Shown here: positions 59,083-64,000 of the stretch, piece by piece
Numbering within the stretch: position 1 is the stretch's first letter
How the letters are laid out: each line of letters opens with the position of its first letter
Source of the DNA: Fen-1364 sp049515135
GTDB lineage: Bacteria > Spirochaetota > Spirochaetia > SZUA-6 > Fen-1364
Assembly: GCA_049515135.1 (NCBI GenBank)
Contig: JBEKUJ010000006.1
Span: forward strand, 164,386 to 228,385
DNA length: 64,000 nucleotides
Direction of reading: 5' to 3'
The notes under the pieces: generated by a model
The model's database searches: none
The model's input: only the letters and a program-made list of their open reading frames with translations
Told to the model about the DNA's origin: nothing
Position numbers and translations under genes: made by a program

Positions 59083-60087
59083 CTACCGGCGGGACAGAGT
59101 CTCTCCGAGCCGATCTCCCGACAGCCAGGCTGCCTGCATTCCCCCTCCCGGGACAAAAAGGTCTCCCGCTAAGCCGAGGCGGGACTGCCCAAGACGAACA
59201 AGAAGCGGGGACGCAAGCTCGTTGGCGCGGTCCAGCCGCGAGTAGCGCCAGCGGTGAATGTGAACCCACACCGGGGAAGCGGCCCAGGGCCCGAGGATCC
59301 GAGCAGCGCCTTCCAGCAGCTCTTTCGCCCACTCCTCTTTGGGTCTCTCGAGGTTGTAACTCGACCAGCGGGCGTTGCCTTGGACAACCAGCGTAAGCGA
59401 ACGGCCTCCGGGGCGCTTCGACGACTCGTTCCCGACCAGGAGTATCTGAGCATCGCCATCAGGGTACAGGATGTCCCAGTCCGGCAGATGAGTCCCGGCG
59501 GGATAGCCCGCCACCACGGTCAGGCAGGGAAGGCTGGTGAACATGCCAAGGAGAGCGACGGCGCTGGCAGCACCCTTTCCAAGGCTCTGAATGAAAAGCA
59601 GAGATTGCTCCAGGGCGAAGGCGACAACCACATCACGGGCGCTGACGCTTTCGCCGTTCGCCGTCTCTATAGTGATTTCATTGGCCCGAGCTTCGACAGC
59701 TGCGACCGAACTGTGCAGCCTCACGTTCAGATCGCGCGACAGTGCCCGAGGGAAGATCGTAAGCCCATCGGTGAAGGCCAGCCGAGTTTCATGCGCAGCG
59801 AATGCTTCAGGCTGGCATGGCGTCCCGTGGCCCGCGACGCGCAGCGGCCAGTTCTCCACCCTTCCCTCCTCCCCTGCTTCGGCTACCGCCCCGAGAAAAC
59901 CAGGGTCCGAACCGTGGATGAACAGGGGACCATAGTCAAAGGGTTCTCCATCGTGCAAGCGCGTGGCGCAGCGGCCGCCGGGTTTGTCCGCCCGGTCCAG
60001 TACCACCACATCGGCGCCAGCCCTTGCAAGCCGGCGCGCGCATGCCAGGCCCGCCACACCCACGCCCAGGACGACCGCGTCGTGCAC
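59083..60087 (-). CDS. FAD-dependent oxidoreductase (renalase/amine-oxidase-like), 334 aa
   Basis: N-terminal dinucleotide fold VVLGVGVAGLACARRLARAG and VVVLDRADKPGGRCATR, as in renalase-like proteins, with FDYGPLFIHG following. The C-terminal FAD segment is LGLAGDLFVPGGGMQAAWLS. The GTG at 60087 (VHDAVVLG) has no clear ribosome binding site. Cytoplasmic flavoenzyme; substrate unknown. First gene beyond the island on the right. Confidence 0.82.
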   Translation of the reverse strand: MHDAVVLGVGVAGLACARRLARAGADVVVLDRADKPGGRCATRLHDGEPFDYGPLFIHGSDPGFLGAVAEAGEEGRVENWPLRVAGHGTPCQPEAFAAHETRLAFTDGLTIFPRALSRDLNVRLHSSVAAVEARANEITIETANGESVSARDVVVAFALEQSLLFIQSLGKGAASAVALLGMFTSLPCLTVVAGYPAGTHLPDWDILYPDGDAQILLVGNESSKRPGGRSLTLVVQGNARWSSYNLERPKEEWAKELLEGAARILGPWAASPVWVHIHRWRYSRLDRANELASPLLVRLGQSRLGLAGDLFVPGGGMQAAWLSGDRLGETLSRR

Positions 60088-60203
60088 TTCCCGCCGCGCT
60101 TGTCTTGAGGGTATCTTCAGAGGGCGGGCAGGAGCAAGCGGGAGTCCGCTTCGTGGAAGCGTCGGCTGACGCGTTCTGCGCTGCTTGCGTCCGGGAGGTT
60201 GAC

Positions 60204-60959
60204 ATGTCGCTAACTGCGTTGCAGATCAAGGAGCTACTCGACGAGAACCGCTATCACGACTGCGCGGGTGTAGGCAAGGACCATGTCTGCGTACGAATCG
60301 CCGCAATAGCCGAGCTCCCTTCGCGCTTCGGGCAGTTTCAGGTGGTGGCCTTCTGGAACAACAGGGATGGCAAGGAACATGCGGCCTTCGTGCACGGCGA
60401 CGTCTCTAGTGCGCAGGACGTTTCGGTGCGTCTCCACTCGGAATGCCTGACCGGGGATGCCATCGGCTCGCTGCGCTGCGATTGCCGAGACCAGCTCGAA
60501 GGCGCCCTCAACGCCATCGGGAAGATGGACAACGGAATCCTTTTGTACCTTCGCCAGGAAGGGCGAGGGATCGGATTCCTCAACAAGATCCGGGCGTACG
60601 GCCTGCAGGACCACGGGATGGATACGGTGGAGGCGAATCTCGCTCTGGGCTTCCGCGATGACGAGCGGGACTACAGCGTGGCCGCCCACATGCTGTTCTC
60701 CCTGAAGGTAAAGTCGATCCGCCTGATGACAAATAACCCTAAGAAAATCAGGGGGCTGCAGGAGCTGGGGATCACCGTGTCAGGCCGCGTCCCGCTCATC
60801 ATTGCGCCCAATCCTTACAACAGGTTCTACCTTGAAACAAAGAAGGAGAAATCGGGCCATCTCCTCGACGCTTTGGGCGCGCATCGTCTTCCAGAACAGC
60901 TTGACAGGCCGGTCATCGAAGGCATGTCCCCAGAGCTGGCCCTGGACGCCCAGGACTGA
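60204..60959 (+). CDS. ribA: GTP cyclohydrolase II, 251 aa
   Basis: RibA motifs are present: LHSECLTGDAIGSLRCDCRD with the three zinc Cys, YLRQEGRGIGFLNKIRAY with catalytic residues, GFRDDERDYSVAAHML and LMTNNPKKIRGL. It opens the riboflavin pathway by converting GTP to a pyrimidine precursor. GGGAGG lies 6 nt before ATG 60204, which decides the start. No DHBP synthase (RibB) domain is attached, so RibB must be encoded elsewhere. Confidence 0.95.
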   Translation: MSLTALQIKELLDENRYHDCAGVGKDHVCVRIAAIAELPSRFGQFQVVAFWNNRDGKEHAAFVHGDVSSAQDVSVRLHSECLTGDAIGSLRCDCRDQLEGALNAIGKMDNGILLYLRQEGRGIGFLNKIRAYGLQDHGMDTVEANLALGFRDDERDYSVAAHMLFSLKVKSIRLMTNNPKKIRGLQELGITVSGRVPLIIAPNPYNRFYLETKKEKSGHLLDALGAHRLPEQLDRPVIEGMSPELALDAQD

Positions 60960-61028
60960 AGCACAGAAAACCAAGCATATAGCGTCGGTGCACGCCAGAA
61001 GCAGCTCTGGTCGCGGCGCGGGTGTTTT

Positions 61029-61829
61029 CTACTCCTCGATCACCCTTCTCTTCGTGATCCCCGCTGTCATGAACCGCCACATTATCTTCGTGTTCTTCAG
61101 CCATGCAATAAACATCCCGCTCTTTCGGGCGGCAAGGATGCGCGGGACCAGAAACACGGCGACCGTTTCCGGCTTGTCCGCGAGGATATTAAAAACCCTC
61201 TTTGTCCTTTCCCACTCCTCGCGATTGGTGCGGTCGAGCTGCCTCATGGTGAAATCGGTGACCATGATACCCGGACTGAGCGCTCCGACGAGAATCCCAG
61301 TTCCTTTCGCCTCCACCGCAAGAGCTCGGGCAACATAGCGAAGCGCTCTCTTGGATGCCCCGTACACCGAGAGTCCCCTGCGGATACTGCCATCTGAGCC
61401 GTGACCCTCCATGAACCAGATGCTTCCGCTGTTCCGTTGCATCATGCCGCGCATTGCCACACGCGCCCCCGAGAGCACCCCCAACACGTTTGTCCGAAAG
61501 ACGTCTTCCACGACGTCGGGGGACACGTCCCAGATTGACCGAATTGGCTGCCCGATTCCCGCGTTGTTGATCCAGTGATCGACTTTGCCAAGCCTTTTCT
61601 CTGCCTGATCCCAGAGTGCCTGTACCTGGGATGCGTCTCTGGTGTCGCAGGGGAAGCCATAAACGTTTGCTTCCGGGACATCCTTTTTCAAAAGGGCCAA
61701 GGCGGCCTGCACCGCATCTTCCGTTCGTCCGGAAATCAAGACGGCGCAGCTATGGGAGAGAAACTCCTGCGCCATGCGGAAACCCAGGCCCCGAGTGGAA
61801 CCGGTGATCACGACAGTCGTCTTTTCCAT
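61029..61829 (-). CDS. Short-chain dehydrogenase/reductase, 266 aa
   Basis: Classical SDR: VVITGSTRGLGFRMAQEF (cofactor loop), NNAGIGQP, catalytic Tyr-Lys in VYGASKRALRYVARAL with the preceding Ser in NSGSIWFMEG, and LSPGIMVTDF. It oxidises or reduces a small alcohol or carbonyl; the MEGHGSDG segment is seen in chlorophyll b reductase-like SDRs. Substrate unknown. Convergent with ribA. Confidence 0.9.
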   Translation of the reverse strand: MEKTTVVITGSTRGLGFRMAQEFLSHSCAVLISGRTEDAVQAALALLKKDVPEANVYGFPCDTRDASQVQALWDQAEKRLGKVDHWINNAGIGQPIRSIWDVSPDVVEDVFRTNVLGVLSGARVAMRGMMQRNSGSIWFMEGHGSDGSIRRGLSVYGASKRALRYVARALAVEAKGTGILVGALSPGIMVTDFTMRQLDRTNREEWERTKRVFNILADKPETVAVFLVPRILAARKSGMFIAWLKNTKIMWRFMTAGITKRRVIEE

Positions 61830-61893
61830 GCTCGCTTCCTATCAGCTGTCCGGCGGCAAAGGAGCAACACCGCTCCCTGCCTCGTCCCTCCCC

Positions 61894-62538
61894 TTAGCCC
61901 ACCTCGCGGTACGATTTCCCTGTCGTCGACTCTCCTCCGCCGTTGAGATAAGTCTTGTCGGCTGGCGAGATCTCCCGCATCCCCCATGGCCTTTCCCATG
62001 AGTCGATGAATACAACCTCTTCAAGGCCCTTGCGCTGCCGCGGACCATGCTCGCGCAGTCTTTGGCCTTCGTTCAGAAGGGCATCATCTCCCGGCTTTCC
62101 GATTATGATGAGGTTCAGTGGTACGAAATCTTCGGGAAGCCCTGCCGCCTTCGCCACTTTTGACGGTGTGTAGCCTGCTATGGGATGAGCATAGAGTCCT
62201 TCGCGTGTGGCTTGAAGCATAAGGGCCAGAGCCGCCATGCCCAGATCAAAGTAGGCATAGTCTCGTCCCGCGTCTAGCCGCACGTCCAGGGAAGGCTTGG
62301 TGGCCATCACGACAATCAGAGGCGCTCTCGTGGCCCACCTGTTGCCTTCGCTAAGAGCTTGACGAACGGCTGGAAGGCGTTCGTCCGTGACGGCAACAAT
62401 ACGCCACGGCTGGGTATTGGCGCAGGACGGGGCGAGGGTCGCGGCACAAAGCAGGCGCTGAATCTGCTCGACTGGCAGAGGGTCTGCTGCGATGCCGCAC
62501 CGGGCGCGGCGCGCAACGAGCTCGGGAAGGATGTCCAT
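61894..62538 (-). CDS. Nitroreductase family protein, 214 aa
   Basis: FMN-binding nitroreductase: ARRARCGIAADPLPVEQIQR, APSCANTQPWRIVAVTDER and DLGMAALALMLQATREGLYA with the C-terminal helix. GGAG precedes the ATG by 9 nt. It is distinct from the other nitroreductase at 32645-33160. Substrate unknown; no obvious partner. Confidence 0.9.
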   Translation of the reverse strand: MDILPELVARRARCGIAADPLPVEQIQRLLCAATLAPSCANTQPWRIVAVTDERLPAVRQALSEGNRWATRAPLIVVMATKPSLDVRLDAGRDYAYFDLGMAALALMLQATREGLYAHPIAGYTPSKVAKAAGLPEDFVPLNLIIIGKPGDDALLNEGQRLREHGPRQRKGLEEVVFIDSWERPWGMREISPADKTYLNGGGESTTGKSYREVG

Positions 62539-62640
62539 TGAATGCTCCTGTCACCATATTATTCTGGACGTCTGTAGAATACTTCCACCGCAGAACTGGT
62601 ACAAGAATGCTCCGGGTGCGTGGGCGGCAAAGCTTTCAGG

Positions 62641-63903
62641 TCAGCGCTCGATGTTTCCGCGGACCAGGTCGGCAAGTGCGTGCGGGTTGGTCTCGTCGAG
62701 GCGCGCGAGGACCCTTTTCCACCTGTAGGCGAAGCTGCCAGGTGCCTGCGCTGGCAGGTGCAGGAAAAGCGAGTCGAAGGCCTTCCGTCTCCGTCGATAG
62801 TCCTCCTGGATCCTCTCGAGCCGTTCCTCGAACGCAGCGCGGTACGCGTCAGCGAAGCCGTCCGGGTCGCGGAGATAGCCGCGCCGGCGGGTGACCGGCA
62901 GAGCGTACTTCACTGTGAACTCCCCCAGCGGTCGGGCGTAGTCGTTGAACGTTCCCGTGTGATCGGCCACGACAATGTCCTGCGGCATCCCTTCGGGGGC
63001 CAGGACCATTACTTCGTCTCCGTCGTCGAACAGCGGGCTGCCGGTACTGTCGCACCGCCCCACGACGATGTTCGGGGCCGCAGCATGGCCCAAGAGGCGC
63101 GCGCATTTGAGAGAGAACTCCGGGGAATCGAACAGCGCCGGGGGAAGCTTGTCAGTTGCGATGCCTCGAATGTATTCCCGCTCGAAGTAGGGTGTCCAGA
63201 TTGAGTACCCTGCGCCCTTGGAGGGCGCGTACCGCTCGCTGATCTTCTTTGCCGTCACGCGCAGCGGAAGATTCATCCCGAGCTGCCGGCAGCCCAGTCT
63301 CCGGTCAAGGATGTACTCAGTGTACTCCTCGGCGGCGATCATCGCGTCCAGGAGGGAGAAGCCCCGCTCGAGGTACTCGCGCACGCCCTGCTTCTGCAAC
63401 CTGATGATCGTCACGATCTCCGCCGGGTTCTGCCGCTGCTTGAGGCACGCGATGTACACACCTCGTCGGCCCGGCATGGCGGCCCGCCGGGAGAGCGAAC
63501 CGATTACCCGGCCGACGTTCACGAACTCCAGGTCGCCGTACTCCCGCACGAAGTTCAGGATGAACTTTCGGGGCTTCTCGTCGCGTAGGTGCTCGGGAGG
63601 GCCGCCTTCGATCTCGTCGACGTCCAGCGACGGGTCGAGCATCAGCTCACCCTCCTCGATCCGTCCCCCGGGCAGCCACTCGATCTGCATGAAGAACTCT
63701 GCGCTCAGCCCGAGAAGCGTCCCCTCGGTCACCAGCTCGTCCTCGCGGCCGATGAGCGCAGCCACCATGGCATTCTTCCATTCGAGGTTCTCGGGATCGT
63801 CGCGGAGGAGCCCCGGCTTCGCCGCGACCCGAAATTTCTCGATCAGCGCCGTGAATGTCTTCCGGAGTCCCGCGGAATCTAGTGTCCTGTCCCGCAAGTT
63901 CAT
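62641..63903 (-). CDS. Hypothetical protein, 420 aa
   Basis: No family recognised. It is a soluble protein with many charged residues, no signal peptide and no membrane helix. Possible motif-like blocks are VGRVIGSLSRRAAMPGRRG, LKQRQNPAEIVTIIRLQKQG, YFEREYIRGIATDKLPP, FDDGDEVMVLAPEGMP and DIVVADHTGTFNDYARPL. The last two have spaced acidic residues that could bind a metal or nucleotide, but this is speculation. The start is ATG 63903 with no Shine-Dalgarno. Confidence 0.65.
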   Translation of the reverse strand: MNLRDRTLDSAGLRKTFTALIEKFRVAAKPGLLRDDPENLEWKNAMVAALIGREDELVTEGTLLGLSAEFFMQIEWLPGGRIEEGELMLDPSLDVDEIEGGPPEHLRDEKPRKFILNFVREYGDLEFVNVGRVIGSLSRRAAMPGRRGVYIACLKQRQNPAEIVTIIRLQKQGVREYLERGFSLLDAMIAAEEYTEYILDRRLGCRQLGMNLPLRVTAKKISERYAPSKGAGYSIWTPYFEREYIRGIATDKLPPALFDSPEFSLKCARLLGHAAAPNIVVGRCDSTGSPLFDDGDEVMVLAPEGMPQDIVVADHTGTFNDYARPLGEFTVKYALPVTRRRGYLRDPDGFADAYRAAFEERLERIQEDYRRRRKAFDSLFLHLPAQAPGSFAYRWKRVLARLDETNPHALADLVRGNIER

Positions 63904-64000
63904 GTCCCATAAATAACTTATCGTTTGTCTAGTAGATCGTCTTCGCTGCCTGTGTCATCGTGGCTCCAAGAGGTCGCCGATGCGAACGGTGAGTGCAGCC

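Overview
The window is a 64 kb stretch of GC-rich bacterial chromosome, most likely from a spirochaete (Spirochaetota) of an uncultured or poorly studied lineage. The lineage call is inference. It rests on a DUF2259 secreted protein, a small membrane protein directly after lspA, a fused PurS-PurL with separate PurQ, an archaeal/eukaryotic-type ProS, several lipoproteins, and a YesM/YesN two-component system beside a CUT1 sugar transporter. There is no rRNA, CRISPR array or replication origin.

Layout. 0-6 kb: end of an M16 peptidase, an Ig-like lipoprotein co-transcribed with a beta-barrel/transglutaminase/TPR protein, an alpha/beta hydrolase and a DinB protein. 6-18 kb: sugar catabolism, with a GH1 glucosidase, a secreted ankyrin protein, a URO-D-like protein, a histidine kinase with an AraC-type response regulator, then a binding protein, two permeases and a second GH1 enzyme. 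No transporter ATPase is present, so a shared one is presumably encoded elsewhere. 18-25 kb: metabolic single genes (dioxygenase, tagatose-bisphosphate aldolase, two aldo/keto reductases), a truncated outer-membrane gene and an IS91-type transposase remnant. 24-31 kb: rsgA behind a membrane glycosyltransferase fused to DUF2141, gene debris, and an acyl-CoA dehydrogenase/EtfB/EtfA operon whose EtfA carries an 8-cysteine ferredoxin domain. 31-47 kb: housekeeping genes (nif3-like, lspA, tRNA-Ala, purQ, purSL, PP2C phosphatase, PIG-L deacetylase, proS, aroF, dolichol-kinase-like).

47.3-59.0 kb is the most interesting part: an island of about 11.6 kb bounded by an intact tRNA-Val(CAC) gene and a 46-bp near-perfect repeat of that tRNA's 3' part. 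Next to the tRNA is the decayed start of a tyrosine integrase. The cargo is one tightly packed operon: a SWIM/SNF2 helicase, a TPR protein, a 1620-residue protein joining a BrxC/DUF6079-like P-loop ATPase to a PglZ-like phosphatase-fold domain, and a RecD2-type helicase. This resembles a BREX-like defence system that lacks a methyltransferase and has its ATPase and PglZ-like modules in one chain. After the island come an FAD oxidoreductase, ribA, an SDR, a nitroreductase and an unrecognised gene.

Two genome-wide signals recur. Seven genes have a -10 box, in six cases with a plausible -35, only 6-9 nt before the start codon, which predicts leaderless mRNAs. An intergenic 64-bp element occurs twice, with a compensatory base-pair change in its hairpin. 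All function calls come from reading the sequence; no database search was run.
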